Assembly: GCF_019801175.1 (NCBI RefSeq)
Contig: NZ_JAHVJR010000002.1
Location: forward strand, 124,001-188,000
DNA from: Vannielia litorea
Lineage (GTDB): Bacteria > Pseudomonadota > Alphaproteobacteria > Rhodobacterales > Rhodobacteraceae
Reading direction: 5' to 3'
DNA: 64,000 bases
A program made the position numbers and the translations under genes. How positions within the stretch are numbered: position 1 is the first letter of the stretch; every line of letters begins with the position of its first letter. Shown piece after piece: positions 1 to 9,044 of the stretch. The notes under the pieces are model-generated. The model was not told the DNA's origin. It saw nothing but the letters and a program-made list of their open reading frames with translations, and did no database searches.

Positions 1-401
1 GCCAGCACCGTCACGCCCTTGGCCTCCGCCAAGGCCGCCATCAAAGCGGGTCGCAGGTGCCGGTCTTCCATCATGAAGCCCATCGGCCCCTCGTCGATCT
101 CGCCGTGATCGAGGTGCAGCAAGCCGCCCAACACGCCCTCGCCGGGCCGCCCGTCTCCGGTTTTCACATGCAGGATCGGTTGCGCCTTTTCGGCCACCGC
201 CTCCCACACGCCCAGCGCCCGCAACAGCCGCTGCGAGGCCAGCGCCAGCGCATAGGACCGCCCGTCAAAATCGGGCGACACCTGCGCCCCGGCAGGCAGC
301 CGGTCCACCACCACAACCCTTGCGCCGCCCTTGGCCAGGGCCAGCGCCAGCGAGGCCCCGGTGAGCGCGCCGCCCGCGATGATCACATCCGCATCAAACA
401 T
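1..401 (-). CDS. UbiH/UbiF/COQ6-family FAD-dependent hydroxylase (3' part cut off by window edge)
   Basis: The minus strand reads open from an ATG at 401 to the window edge, giving about 133 residues. The N-terminus (MFDADVIIAGGALTGASLAL) is a Rossmann dinucleotide-binding motif of the class A flavin monooxygenases. It is followed by a DGRSYALALASQRLL stretch typical of the UbiH/VisC ubiquinone hydroxylases, which hydroxylate the quinone ring at the membrane. The usual third Gly of GxGxxG is Ala here (GGALTG). An in-frame ATG at 437 is possible, but 401 matches the family N-terminus better. The gene diverges from the amidase with about 80 bp between them. The specific ubi step cannot be decided from this fragment. 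Confidence 0.82.
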   Translation of the reverse strand, partial: MFDADVIIAGGALTGASLALALAKGGARVVVVDRLPAGAQVSPDFDGRSYALALASQRLLRALGVWEAVAEKAQPILHVKTGDGRPGEGVLGGLLHLDHGEIDEGPMGFMMEDRHLRPALMAALAEAKGVTVL

Positions 402-483
402 GGGGCGGACTATGGCCCGGCACGCGGGATTGTCCATGGGGCGCGGCGTCGCTACCGTCGCCGCGAAGAACGGGGAGACGGAT

Positions 484-1809
484 ATGGACTGGCAGGGCAC
501 ATCGGCATCGGAGCTTGGCAGGGCGATTGGCAGGGGCGAGATCTCTCCTCTGGCGCTGACCGAGGCGATGCTCGCGGCCATCGAGGCCCATGAGTTCGGC
601 CCCCGCATCTACGCCCGCCTGACCCGCGAGCGGGCGCTGGCCGAGGCCGAGGCGGCAGAGGCCCGCGCCAAGGCCGGCACCCGCCGCGGCCTGCTCGATG
701 GCGTGCCGATCTCGTGGAAAGACCTCTTCGATACTGCGAGCGTTGCGACCGAAAGCGGCTCTAAACTGCTCAAAGGTCGCACGCCCACGCGCGACGCCCT
801 CGTGCTCGCCCGCGCTTCCGCTGCCGGCCTCGTCTGCCTCGGCAAGACCCACCAGACCGAGCTGGCCTTCTCCGGCCTCGGCCTCAACCCCGTCACCGCC
901 TCGCCCCCTTGCGTCAACGATCACGAGGCCGTCTCCGGCGGCTCCTCCTCCGGCGCGGCGACCTCGGTGGCCTTTGGGCTGGCAGCCGCAGGCATCGGCT
1001 CCGACACCGGCGGCTCCGTCCGCACCCCCGCCGCGTGGAACGACCTTGTCGGCCTCAAAACCACCTCGGGCCGTCTGCCGCTCACCGGCACCGTCCCGCT
1101 CTGCGCCAGCTTCGACACCATCGGCCCGCTCACCCGCAACGTGGAGGACGCCGCCGAACTGCTCGCGGTGATGGAAGCAGGCCGCCCCGCCGACCTGCGC
1201 GGCGCGACGCTGGAGGGCACCCGCCTGATAGTTCTGGAAACCGTCGCGCTGGATGATCTCGCCGGTCCGGTCTCTGCCGGCTTCAACAGCGCCGTCGAGC
1301 GGCTTCAGGCCGCAGGCGCGCTCGTCACCCGCCGCGCCCTGCCGCTGGTCACAGAGGCGATGGCGCTGGCCGGGCCGCTCTATGCGCCCGAGGCCTATGC
1401 CACATGGGAGGCCGAGATCGAGGCCGCGCCCGAAAAGATGTATCCCCCCGTGCTTGCCCGCTTCCGGGGCGGGCGCGATGTGGCCGCGCGCGAGAACATC
1501 GCCGCATGGCACACCCTCCACCGCCTGCGGGCGGAATGGGCCGAGGCCACCGCAGGCTTCGACGCGATCCTCATCCCCTCCGTCGCCAACCTGCCGCCCA
1601 AACAGGCCGATGTGCTGGCCGACGAGGCGCTCTTCACCGCCGAGAACCTGATGGCCCTGCGCAACACCCGCATCGGCAACCTCATGGGCCTGCCCGCACT
1701 CACCTTGCCCACCGGCCTGCCCTCCACCGGCATCATGCTGATGGGCGCACCGATGGGCGAGGAGCGGCTGCTGCGGCTCGGCGCGGCTGCGGAGAAGGCG
1801 CTGCGCTGA
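484..1809 (+). CDS. Amidase signature family hydrolase
   Basis: This 441-residue protein carries the amidase-signature Ser-cisSer-Lys triad: Lys in SWKDLFD, the Ser-rich loop GGSSSGAATS, and SDTGGSVRTPAA. These enzymes hydrolyse carboxamides (GatA, AtzF, nicotinamidase-like and many uncharacterised members). There is no GatB or GatC nearby, so a stand-alone catabolic amidase is more likely than tRNA amidotransferase. The start at 484 is chosen because it follows a purine-rich ribosome-binding sequence (GGGGAGA) and matches the family N-terminus; the open frame continues upstream to 331 without support. The substrate is unknown. Confidence 0.88.
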   Translation: MDWQGTSASELGRAIGRGEISPLALTEAMLAAIEAHEFGPRIYARLTRERALAEAEAAEARAKAGTRRGLLDGVPISWKDLFDTASVATESGSKLLKGRTPTRDALVLARASAAGLVCLGKTHQTELAFSGLGLNPVTASPPCVNDHEAVSGGSSSGAATSVAFGLAAAGIGSDTGGSVRTPAAWNDLVGLKTTSGRLPLTGTVPLCASFDTIGPLTRNVEDAAELLAVMEAGRPADLRGATLEGTRLIVLETVALDDLAGPVSAGFNSAVERLQAAGALVTRRALPLVTEAMALAGPLYAPEAYATWEAEIEAAPEKMYPPVLARFRGGRDVAARENIAAWHTLHRLRAEWAEATAGFDAILIPSVANLPPKQADVLADEALFTAENLMALRNTRIGNLMGLPALTLPTGLPSTGIMLMGAPMGEERLLRLGAAAEKALR

Positions 1810-1976
1810 GGCTCCGGGCATGTCGTAGGACAACCGTTTGACTCAAATGCCACAATTCGCGCCCCACCCGGACCAAACAGCAACGGTTTCGCTGGACGGG
1901 GCCCGCCCGCGCGGCCTATCCTGCCTGCAAAAGCGGGGCAAAGACCCTGCACCCGAGGCAGTAACGTACAAACAAG

Positions 1977-3164
1977 ATGACCTTTCCAGAGCGGTTCTCG
2001 AACCTGCCAGATTACGCCTTTCCGCGCCTGCGGAAGCTCCTGCACGGCACCGAGCCGGGCGGGGAGGTGATCGATATGACGATCGGCGAGCCGCGCCACG
2101 GCCTGCCCGGCTTCGTCGCCCCCGTCATCGCCGAAACCGTTGAAGGCTTTGCCAAATACCCGCCGAACGATGGCACACCCGAGCTGAAGGCGGCGATCAC
2201 CGGCTGGCTGAACCGCCGCTATGGCGTGACTCTCGACCCCGAAACTCAGGTGATGGCGCTCAACGGCACCCGCGAGGGGCTGTTCAACGCTTGCCTTGCG
2301 CTCTGCCCCGAGCGGGCCGCCAATGGCGACACGCCCACGGTGCTCATCCCCAACCCGTTCTATCAGGTTTATGCCGTGGCCGCGGCCGCCGCCGGGGCCG
2401 AGCCTGTGTTGGTGCCCGCCACCGCCGAAACCGGCTTTCTGCCCGATTTCGCCTCTCTGCCCGAAGATATCCTCGCCCGCGCCGAGATCGCCTACATCTG
2501 CTCGCCTTCCAACCCGCAGGGCGCGGTGGCCGACACGCTCTACTGGCGCGAGCTGATCAGCATGGCCGAGGGCTACGGCTTCCGCATCTTCGCCGACGAG
2601 TGCTACTCCGAGATCTACCGCGAGACCCCGCCCCCCGGCGTGCTGCAGGTTGCCGCCGAGCTGGGCGCGGACCCGGAAAAGATCGTCAGCTTCCACTCGC
2701 TCTCCAAACGCTCCAACCTCCCCGGCCTGCGCTCGGGCTTTGTGGCCTCCGGCCCGGCCAACCTGACCGCCATCAAGCGGCTCAGGGCCTACTCCGGCGC
2801 CCCCATGCCCTTGCCGCTGCAACACGTCGCGCAACTGGCATGGACAGACGAGGCCCATGTGGAGGAAAGCCGGGCGCTCTACCGGCAGAAATACGCAATC
2901 GCCGACAAGATCTTCGCCGACTGGCCCGGTTACATGCCCCCGCAGGGCGGGTTCTTTCTGTGGCTCAAGGTGGATGACAGCGAGCAGGCCACCCTCAAAC
3001 TCTGGCGCGAGACCGGGGTGAAGGTGCTGCCGGGGGCCTACCTTGGCCGCGCGACGGACGGGGTGAACCCGGGCGCAGGCTACATCCGGGTGGCGATGGT
3101 GACGAAAGATATAGACGAGTTGCAGGCGGGGCTGACAAGGCTCCGCGACTGCCTCGCAAGTTGA
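1977..3164 (+). CDS. PLP-dependent class I/II aminotransferase, DapC-like
   Basis: This 395-residue fold-type I aminotransferase has the PLP-binding Lys in SLSKRSNLPGLRSGFV. That motif closely resembles the proteobacterial succinyldiaminopimelate transaminase DapC (lysine and peptidoglycan precursor synthesis). Other supporting motifs are IGEPRHGLP near the N-terminus, NPFYQVY, SPSNPQGAV and the C-terminal RVAM. A dapB gene lies 36 kb away but no other lysine-pathway gene is adjacent, so an aspartate- or alanine-type aminotransferase remains possible. It ends 20 bp before ftsK and may be co-transcribed with it. Confidence 0.85.
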   Translation: MTFPERFSNLPDYAFPRLRKLLHGTEPGGEVIDMTIGEPRHGLPGFVAPVIAETVEGFAKYPPNDGTPELKAAITGWLNRRYGVTLDPETQVMALNGTREGLFNACLALCPERAANGDTPTVLIPNPFYQVYAVAAAAAGAEPVLVPATAETGFLPDFASLPEDILARAEIAYICSPSNPQGAVADTLYWRELISMAEGYGFRIFADECYSEIYRETPPPGVLQVAAELGADPEKIVSFHSLSKRSNLPGLRSGFVASGPANLTAIKRLRAYSGAPMPLPLQHVAQLAWTDEAHVEESRALYRQKYAIADKIFADWPGYMPPQGGFFLWLKVDDSEQATLKLWRETGVKVLPGAYLGRATDGVNPGAGYIRVAMVTKDIDELQAGLTRLRDCLAS

Positions 3165-3184
3165 GGATCAGGACGAGGGACAAG

Positions 3185-6034
3185 ATGGCATATCAGGCAA
3201 AACACCGTGACCCGCTGTTCGACAGCGCCATGCAGGCGGCAATCGAGAAACGCGGCAAGGAGATGATCGGAATCGGGCTCATCGCCGCCGGTCTCATCGT
3301 GGCGCTGATGCTCGGCTCCTACGTGCCGGACGATCCCTCGTGGCTCTCCGCCACCGACGCCCCGGCGCAGAATATCCTCGGCCGCTTTGGCGCCTCCATT
3401 GCCGGGCCGCTCTTCATCATCGTCGGCCACGCGGCCTGGACCCTGCCGGTGATCCTCGGCGCATGGGGCCTCCGCTTTGCCCGGCATTACGGGAGCGAAC
3501 GGGCCCTGTCCCGGCTCGTGTTCGCCCCGATCGCCGTGGCGCTGGCCGCGATCTACGGCGCCATGCTCACCCCCGGCGGCGACTGGGCGCACAGCTTCGG
3601 CCTTGGCGGGTTGTTCGGCGATACCGTTCTGGGCGCGCTGCTCAACATCCTGCCCATCGGCGCGGGCCTTGGCGTGAAGCTGCTGGCCATCCCCTTTGGC
3701 CTCGGCGCGCTGGCGATGCTGGTCTTCGCACTCGGCTGCACCAAGCTCGAGCTGCGCCTGTTCGGAAAGTTCCTGCTGGTCGGCCTGATCATGCTCTATG
3801 CCGGCGCGATGAAGCTGATGGGCAAGGGCGCGCAGGGCTCGCTGACGCTGGCGCAGGCCGTGAAGGCCCGCCGCGATGCCCGGCGCGAGGCTGCTGCCGA
3901 GGCCGAGCTTCTGACCGAGGCTGCCGCCCCCGCACCCGCCCGCACCGACTTTACCCCGCGCCCGCTGGTTATGCGCGATGATGATCCCGTGCTCGAGGCC
4001 CCCGCGCCGGAGCGCAAGGGCTTGCTGGCCTCTGTCACCGGGCTCGTCCGCCGCCCGGTGGAGCCGGAGTTGGTGGAGCATGAGCCGCAGGTCGAATACG
4101 ACCCCGAGCAGCCCGCCGATGACCGCATTCGCGCCCGCATTTCCGATGCCATCCGCCAGCGCGCGCGTGGCGGCGGAGCGGTGCGCCCGGTGCTCTCCAA
4201 CGGGTTGCCCGCCGAGCCGCCGCTGGTGCGCGCCCGCAAGCCGCAACCGCTGCTGCTGAACACCAAGGGCGCCGTGCCGCCCGCGCCGATGGCCATGCTC
4301 GACGAGGAGGTTGAGGTGCTGGAGCGCGAGGCCGCGCCGATCCCGGCCCAGCCGCCCGTCACCGCCGCGCCCGCCGCAGCCCCCGCGGCTGCCGTGGCCA
4401 CCCCGGCGCCCTCCCCCGAGGCCCGTGCTGTGGTGCAGCACCCGGTGCGCAAGCCCGCCCAGCCCTCGCGCCGCGCGCAGGCAGAGGCGCAGCCGACCCT
4501 CTCCTTCGACCCCGAAGAGGCCAAGTTCGAGCTGCCCCCGCTCTCCCTGCTCTCCCCCGCCAAGGCGGTGGACCGCAGCCACCTATCCGACGAGGCGCTC
4601 GAAGAGAACGCCCGGATGCTGGAGACCGTGCTCGATGATTACGGCGTGCGCGGCGAGATCGTCTCGGTCCGTCCCGGCCCGGTCGTCACCATGTATGAGC
4701 TGGAGCCGGCGCCCGGCCTCAAGGCCAGCCGTGTGATCGGCCTCGCCGACGATATCGCCCGCAGCATGTCGGCCCTCTCCGCCCGCGTCTCCACCGTGCC
4801 CGGCCGCTCGGTCATCGGCATCGAGCTGCCCAACGAGCGCCGCGAGATGGTGAACTTCCGCGAGATCCTCTCCGGTAAGGATTACGGCGATGGCAACCAC
4901 CGCCTGCCCCTCGCGCTCGGCAAAGACATCGGCGGCGAACCGGTCGTGGCCAACCTCGCCAAGATGCCCCACCTGCTGATCGCGGGCACCACCGGCTCCG
5001 GTAAATCCGTGGCCATCAACACCATGATCCTCTCGCTGCTCTACACGCTCCCGCCCGAAGAGCTGCGGATGGTGATGATCGACCCGAAGATGCTCGAACT
5101 CTCCGTTTATGACGGCATCCCGCATCTGCTCTCGCCCGTTGTGACCGACCCGAAAAAGGCCGTGGTGGCCCTCAAGTGGGTCGTGGGCGAGATGGAAGAC
5201 CGCTACCGCAAGATGTCCAAGATGGGCGTGCGCAACATCGAGGGCTACAACGCCCGCGTCCGCGACACGCTCTCCAAGGGCGAGATGTTCTCCCGCACCA
5301 TCCAGACCGGGTTTGACGACGACACCGGCGAGCCAATTTTCGAGACCGAGGAGTTCAAGCCCGAGACCCTGCCCTTCATCGTCGTGATCGTCGACGAGAT
5401 GGCCGACCTGATGATGGTCGCGGGCAAGGAGATCGAGGCCTGCATCCAGCGCCTCGCCCAAATGGCTCGTGCCTCGGGCATCCACCTCATCATGGCCACC
5501 CAGCGCCCCTCGGTCGATGTGATCACCGGCACCATCAAGGCCAACTTCCCCACCCGGATTTCCTTCCAGGTGACGAGCAAGATCGACAGCCGCACCATCC
5601 TCGGCGAGATGGGCGCCGAGCAGCTTCTGGGCATGGGCGACATGCTCTACATGGCCGGCGGCGGGCGCATCACCCGCGTCCACGGGCCGTTCTGCTCGGA
5701 TGAAGAGGTCGAGGAGGTCGTGAACCACCTCAAGAGCTTCGGCGCGCCCGAATACGTCAGCGGCGTGGTCGAAGGCCCGGATGACGACAAGGAGAGCGAC
5801 ATCGACCTCGTCCTCGGCCTCGGCGGCAACACCGATGGCGAAGACGCGCTCTACGATCAGGCCGTGCAGGTGGTGATCCAGGATCGCAAATGCTCGACCA
5901 GCTACATCCAGCGCAAACTCGCCATCGGCTACAACAAGGCCGCCCGCCTCGTGGAGCAGATGGAAGAGAACGGGCTGGTGACGGCGGCCAACCACGTCGG
6001 CAAACGCGAGATCCTGGCGCCTGAGCAGAACTGA
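3185..6034 (+). CDS. ftsK: DNA translocase FtsK
   Basis: This 949-residue protein has the FtsK/SpoIIIE layout. About four N-terminal membrane segments (roughly residues 25-190) are followed by a Pro/Ala-rich linker (about 220-460). The motor domain has Walker A GTTGSGKS near residue 600 and Walker B VIVDEMADLMM. The C-terminal winged-helix gamma domain (STSYIQRKLAIGYNKAA) reads KOPS sites. It pumps chromosomal DNA through the division septum and activates XerCD at dif. The start at 3185 follows a GAGGGACA ribosome-binding sequence; an ATG at 3161 lies inside the aminotransferase gene and is less likely. The linker is shorter than in E. coli FtsK. Confidence 0.97.
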   Translation: MAYQAKHRDPLFDSAMQAAIEKRGKEMIGIGLIAAGLIVALMLGSYVPDDPSWLSATDAPAQNILGRFGASIAGPLFIIVGHAAWTLPVILGAWGLRFARHYGSERALSRLVFAPIAVALAAIYGAMLTPGGDWAHSFGLGGLFGDTVLGALLNILPIGAGLGVKLLAIPFGLGALAMLVFALGCTKLELRLFGKFLLVGLIMLYAGAMKLMGKGAQGSLTLAQAVKARRDARREAAAEAELLTEAAAPAPARTDFTPRPLVMRDDDPVLEAPAPERKGLLASVTGLVRRPVEPELVEHEPQVEYDPEQPADDRIRARISDAIRQRARGGGAVRPVLSNGLPAEPPLVRARKPQPLLLNTKGAVPPAPMAMLDEEVEVLEREAAPIPAQPPVTAAPAAAPAAAVATPAPSPEARAVVQHPVRKPAQPSRRAQAEAQPTLSFDPEEAKFELPPLSLLSPAKAVDRSHLSDEALEENARMLETVLDDYGVRGEIVSVRPGPVVTMYELEPAPGLKASRVIGLADDIARSMSALSARVSTVPGRSVIGIELPNERREMVNFREILSGKDYGDGNHRLPLALGKDIGGEPVVANLAKMPHLLIAGTTGSGKSVAINTMILSLLYTLPPEELRMVMIDPKMLELSVYDGIPHLLSPVVTDPKKAVVALKWVVGEMEDRYRKMSKMGVRNIEGYNARVRDTLSKGEMFSRTIQTGFDDDTGEPIFETEEFKPETLPFIVVIVDEMADLMMVAGKEIEACIQRLAQMARASGIHLIMATQRPSVDVITGTIKANFPTRISFQVTSKIDSRTILGEMGAEQLLGMGDMLYMAGGGRITRVHGPFCSDEEVEEVVNHLKSFGAPEYVSGVVEGPDDDKESDIDLVLGLGGNTDGEDALYDQAVQVVIQDRKCSTSYIQRKLAIGYNKAARLVEQMEENGLVTAANHVGKREILAPEQN

Positions 6035-6071
6035 ACGTGATGCGTTACACCAACCCTGCGGACAAACTGTA

Positions 6072-6093
6072 GGGTGGGTGAAGCCTACCACCC
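6072..6093. terminator. Possible hairpin downstream of ftsK
   Basis: GGGTGG at 6072-6077 can pair with CCACCC at 6088-6093 across a 10-nt loop. It lies about 40 bp after the ftsK stop. No T-run follows, so an intrinsic terminator is only weakly supported. A related GGTGGGT hairpin occurs at 38794-38811. Confidence 0.35.
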
Positions 6094-6148
6094 CCTCCCC
6101 CGCCCGATTGGTTAACCAGAATCCGGCCATACGTGCGTATGCATGGAA

Positions 6149-6181
6149 TGTGCATCGGTTGTGCATCACTTGTGCATCGCC
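6149..6181. repeat. Three tandem 11-bp repeats between ftsK and lolA
   Basis: The unit TGTGCATCnnn occurs three times head to tail at 6149-6159, 6160-6170 and 6171-6181. A related GTATGCATG lies just upstream at 6138-6146. The 11-bp spacing is about one helical turn, so the identical cores would lie on one face of the DNA. The repeats sit about 180 bp upstream of the lolA start and may be a regulator-binding array. No known operator is recognised. Confidence 0.6.
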
Positions 6182-6358
6182 AGTGTTCCCCGCCCGTTCC
6201 GGCTGGAAAGGGTTTGGCGCGGTGGGTCAAGGCTCTGTTAACGGATGACCGCCCAACTGGGCCCGAACTCGCCGCCTTGTTATCGCATATCAGGAGCAAA
6301 CAGCCTAAGTAGGGCGTTAACGGGCACTGAGCCTGCACAGAAACAAGAAAGGCGCCGC

Positions 6359-6961
6359 ATGAAACTCCTGCGCACCCTGATGGCCCCGGTCCTGCTGGTG
6401 GCCCTCGCCCTCCCGGCCGCGGCCGAGAAGGTCTCCCTGACCAATTTGTCGAAGTATCTCAACAACTTCACCACCGCGACGGGCGAGTTTACTCAGATCA
6501 ACTCCGATGGCACCATTTCCACCGGCCAGATCTACATTCACCGTCCCGGGCGCATCCGGTTCGAGTACAACAAGCCCGACAACAGCCTCGTCATGGCTGG
6601 CGGCGGGCAGGTGGCGATCTTCGACAGCAAGTCGAACACCGGGCCTGAGCAATACCCGCTGGCCCGCACGCCGCTCTCGATCATTCTCGCCAAGACGGTC
6701 GATTTCAACCGCTCCGGCATGATCACCGGCCACAAGTCCGACGGCAAAACCACCACCATCCGCGCCCAGGACCCCGAGCACCCGGAGTACGGCCACATCG
6801 AGCTGGTCTTCACCTCCTCGCCGGTCGAACTGCGCCAATGGGTCATCACCGATGACACCGGCACCCAGACGACCGTGGTGCTGGGCGAGCTGAACAAGGG
6901 CGGCAACATGCGCCCCTCGCTCTTCAACATCCCGCAAGAGACCAACCGCCGCGGCAACTGA
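6359..6961 (+). CDS. lolA: Outer-membrane lipoprotein carrier LolA
   Basis: This 200-residue periplasmic protein has a clear signal peptide (MKLLRTLMAP...LPAAA). The body matches LolA: an early LTNLSKYLNN helix, GEFTQINSDG, the GRIRFEY strand and PLSIIL. LolA takes lipoproteins from LolCDE at the inner membrane to the outer membrane. The start at 6359 directly precedes the signal peptide and follows AAGAAAGG. The frame runs open upstream to 6245, but that part does not look coding. Hydrophobic residues expected for lipid acyl binding are present (VMAGGGQVAIF). Confidence 0.93.
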   Translation: MKLLRTLMAPVLLVALALPAAAEKVSLTNLSKYLNNFTTATGEFTQINSDGTISTGQIYIHRPGRIRFEYNKPDNSLVMAGGGQVAIFDSKSNTGPEQYPLARTPLSIILAKTVDFNRSGMITGHKSDGKTTTIRAQDPEHPEYGHIELVFTSSPVELRQWVITDDTGTQTTVVLGELNKGGNMRPSLFNIPQETNRRGN

Positions 6962-7024
6962 CCGCGCCGGAGGGTCAACAAAACAAGGGCCGCGCCATCG
7001 GGTGCTGCCCTTTGCTATTGGGGG

Positions 7025-7618
7025 TCAGGCCTTGCCGCAGGCCCGCAACTGGGTGCGATACACCTCGGACCGGGCGCCAACTTCGCCCGCAACCCGCACC
7101 AACCACGACTTGGCGTTGTAGCTGCCATTTCGGAAGCCGGTGTGGCCCTCGTGATAGGCGAGATATTGGTTGCGCGCATCGGTCAGCGGGACCCCGTTCT
7201 TCTCGCGGGTCTTGTTCATGTACCAGCCCATGAAGTCGGTCGCGTCCTGAATGTCATCGCGCTTGGCGCGGCGATTTCCGGTCTCGTCCTTGTACTCCTG
7301 CCAGGTCGCATCCAGCGCCTGAGAGTAGCCGAAGGCCGAGCTCTGCCGCCCCATCGGGATCACCCCGAGCGACCACCTGAAGGGGGTACGGGCATCGCCG
7401 TCAAACTTGCTTTCCTGGTAGATCGTGGCCATCTGCACATGCACCGGCACGTTCCAGCGCCGCTCCGTGCGCTTCATGGCCCGCAGGTACTTGGGCCGCT
7501 CATCTGCCAGGGCGCAGGCATTTTCGAGGTTGCGCGGGCTATCCAGCTCACGCCCACCACCGCAGCCCGACAGCAGGGCCAATACCAGCATACAGCCGAT
7601 TTTCCTGAACATTATCAC
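7025..7618 (-). CDS. Lipoprotein with lytic transglycosylase (SLT) domain
   Basis: This 197-residue protein has a lipoprotein signal peptide with lipobox LLSGC (acylated Cys about residue 19). The SLT-like domain carries the likely catalytic Glu in IYQESKF (about residue 69) and a conserved SAFGYSQALDATW segment. It probably cleaves peptidoglycan glycan strands from the membrane face. The GTG at 7618 has a GAGG at good spacing; ATG at 7612 is the alternative and changes only two residues. It stands alone, convergent with lolA. Confidence 0.85.
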   Translation of the reverse strand: MIMFRKIGCMLVLALLSGCGGGRELDSPRNLENACALADERPKYLRAMKRTERRWNVPVHVQMATIYQESKFDGDARTPFRWSLGVIPMGRQSSAFGYSQALDATWQEYKDETGNRRAKRDDIQDATDFMGWYMNKTREKNGVPLTDARNQYLAYHEGHTGFRNGSYNAKSWLVRVAGEVGARSEVYRTQLRACGKA

Positions 7619-7713
7619 TCGCTCGCCTCATTGCGCGGTCTTTGCCGCTTTTGCCCGAGAATAAGCGAATTGCCTGCGTGTTGGAATGTCTTACTGCGCA
7701 GCGGCGATCAATT

Positions 7714-8634
7714 TCAGATCAGGAAGGCCAGGGCGAGCGGCAAGAAGGCAACGGAAAGCAGGGTCGAGGCCACCACGAGGCCCGCGACGGCGGTGCTGTC
7801 GGCCCCGAAGCGTTCGGCCAGTAAGTAATTCGTAACCGCAATCGGGGTTATGAGTTGCAGGACCAGAACGGCAAAGGCCGTGCCTTCGAGCCCAAAGGCC
7901 CAGCCCGCGCCCACGCCGATGGCCGCGCAGAGCGCGGCCTTGAGGAGCGAAAGCCAGAACGAGCGACCAAGGTCGCCGGGTTTCAGCCGGGCCACGGCCA
8001 CGCCGAGGGTGATGAGCATGAGCGGGATGGCGACCTGCGCAATGAGATCGACGGTGTTTGTGATCCACTTCGGGGTCTGCCAGCCCTGCCACAGAAACAG
8101 CGCCCCGAGCGCGGTGCCGATGACGACCGGCTCCTTAATGGATTTTAAAGGATTGCCGCCACCCGAGACAAGCCAGATGCCGAAGGTGAAGCTCATCATC
8201 GCCATGATCGCAAAGATCACCACGGCAAAGCCCAGCCCCTCCTCGCCGAAGGCGAAGAGCGCCAGCGGCAGGCCGAGGTTACCGGTGTTGCCGAAGATCA
8301 GCGGCGCCAGATAGGTCCGCCGGTCGAGCCGGAGAGCGAAGGCGATCACGGTGAAGACGGCGACGACGACGAGATAGGCCACCAGCGCGGCCAGCGAGAC
8401 GGCGGTGAGCGCCTGCGGGTCGATCTCGGTTTTCATCAGGGCGCCGAAGATCAGACAGGGGATCGCCATGGTCATCACCAGCCGCGTGATGAACCGCATC
8501 GGGTAGTCTTGCCCGAGCTTCACCCAGGCAAAGCCGATGGCTGCCAGGATGAATACGGGCGCGACAATTTGCGCCACTGTCAGAACGAGGTTCACACACT
8601 GTTTCCCTGTTTTTCCGGGCCGATTGATAGACAT
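7714..8634 (-). CDS. AEC-family (auxin efflux carrier-like) transporter
   Basis: This protein of up to 306 residues has about ten hydrophobic segments in two five-helix bundles separated by a polar loop. It carries the family signatures FGNTGNLGLPLALFAFG and LQLITPIAVTNYLLAERFG. Bacterial AEC members export or import organic acids such as malate or malonate; the substrate cannot be read here. Starts at ATG 8634 (after a G-rich stretch) or GTG 8595 (giving MNLVLTVAQIVAPVF) are both possible, and the second looks more like the family N-terminus. It diverges from hspQ. Confidence 0.88.
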   Translation of the reverse strand: MSINRPGKTGKQCVNLVLTVAQIVAPVFILAAIGFAWVKLGQDYPMRFITRLVMTMAIPCLIFGALMKTEIDPQALTAVSLAALVAYLVVVAVFTVIAFALRLDRRTYLAPLIFGNTGNLGLPLALFAFGEEGLGFAVVIFAIMAMMSFTFGIWLVSGGGNPLKSIKEPVVIGTALGALFLWQGWQTPKWITNTVDLIAQVAIPLMLITLGVAVARLKPGDLGRSFWLSLLKAALCAAIGVGAGWAFGLEGTAFAVLVLQLITPIAVTNYLLAERFGADSTAVAGLVVASTLLSVAFLPLALAFLI

Positions 8635-8680
8635 CGCCCCCCGCCTGCACTAACCATCGGGGCGTGGGGAGCACAATGGT

Positions 8681-9007
8681 ATGATGAAGACCCGGGCGAA
8701 ATATCACCTCGGACAAGTGGTGAAGCATCGAAAGCACCCGTTTCGCGGGGTGATCTTTGATGTCGATGCCATGTTTTCGAACACCGAAGAATGGTACGAC
8801 GCCATCCCCGAAGAGAGCCGCCCGTCCAAGGACCAGCCGTTCTATCACCTGCTCGCGGAAAACGACCAAAGCTACTACGTGGCCTACGTCAGCGAGCAGA
8901 ACCTGATGGCCGATTACTCCGGCGAACCGGTGGACCACCCGGATCTGCCCGATCTCTTCGGCCCGTTCGAAGATGGGATCTACCCGCTGCACTTTCAGCT
9001 TAACTGA
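8681..9007 (+). CDS. hspQ: Heat-shock protein HspQ (YccV family)
   Basis: The 108-residue product begins MMKTRAKYHLGQVVKHRKHPF and contains GVIFDVD, QPFYHLLAENDQSYYVAYVSEQNL and GIYPLHF. This is the full hemimethylated-DNA-binding/HspQ domain. In E. coli HspQ is a heat-shock protein that acts as a specificity factor for Lon protease. Length and motif order match the family completely. It is a single gene divergent from the AEC transporter. No sigma-32 promoter could be assigned with confidence. Confidence 0.93.
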   Translation: MMKTRAKYHLGQVVKHRKHPFRGVIFDVDAMFSNTEEWYDAIPEESRPSKDQPFYHLLAENDQSYYVAYVSEQNLMADYSGEPVDHPDLPDLFGPFEDGIYPLHFQLN

Positions 9008-9044
9008 CTGAAGCGCAACGGGTTTGCTGATTTAGGCCCTACTG

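Noticed and set aside
394..1833. Long minus-strand open frame opposite the amidase gene
   Set aside because: High-GC antisense shadow: Gly/Ala/His/Arg-rich, no motif, no ribosome-binding site, and the plus strand encodes a clear amidase.
1838..2143. Open frame of 101 codons before the DapC-like gene
   Set aside because: It overlaps the aminotransferase start in another frame, has no recognisable motif and its composition is that of a shadow frame.
6100..6330. CtrA-type sites (TTAA half-sites) upstream of lolA
   Set aside because: Several GTTAAC sequences occur but none has the TTAA-N7-TTAA spacing.
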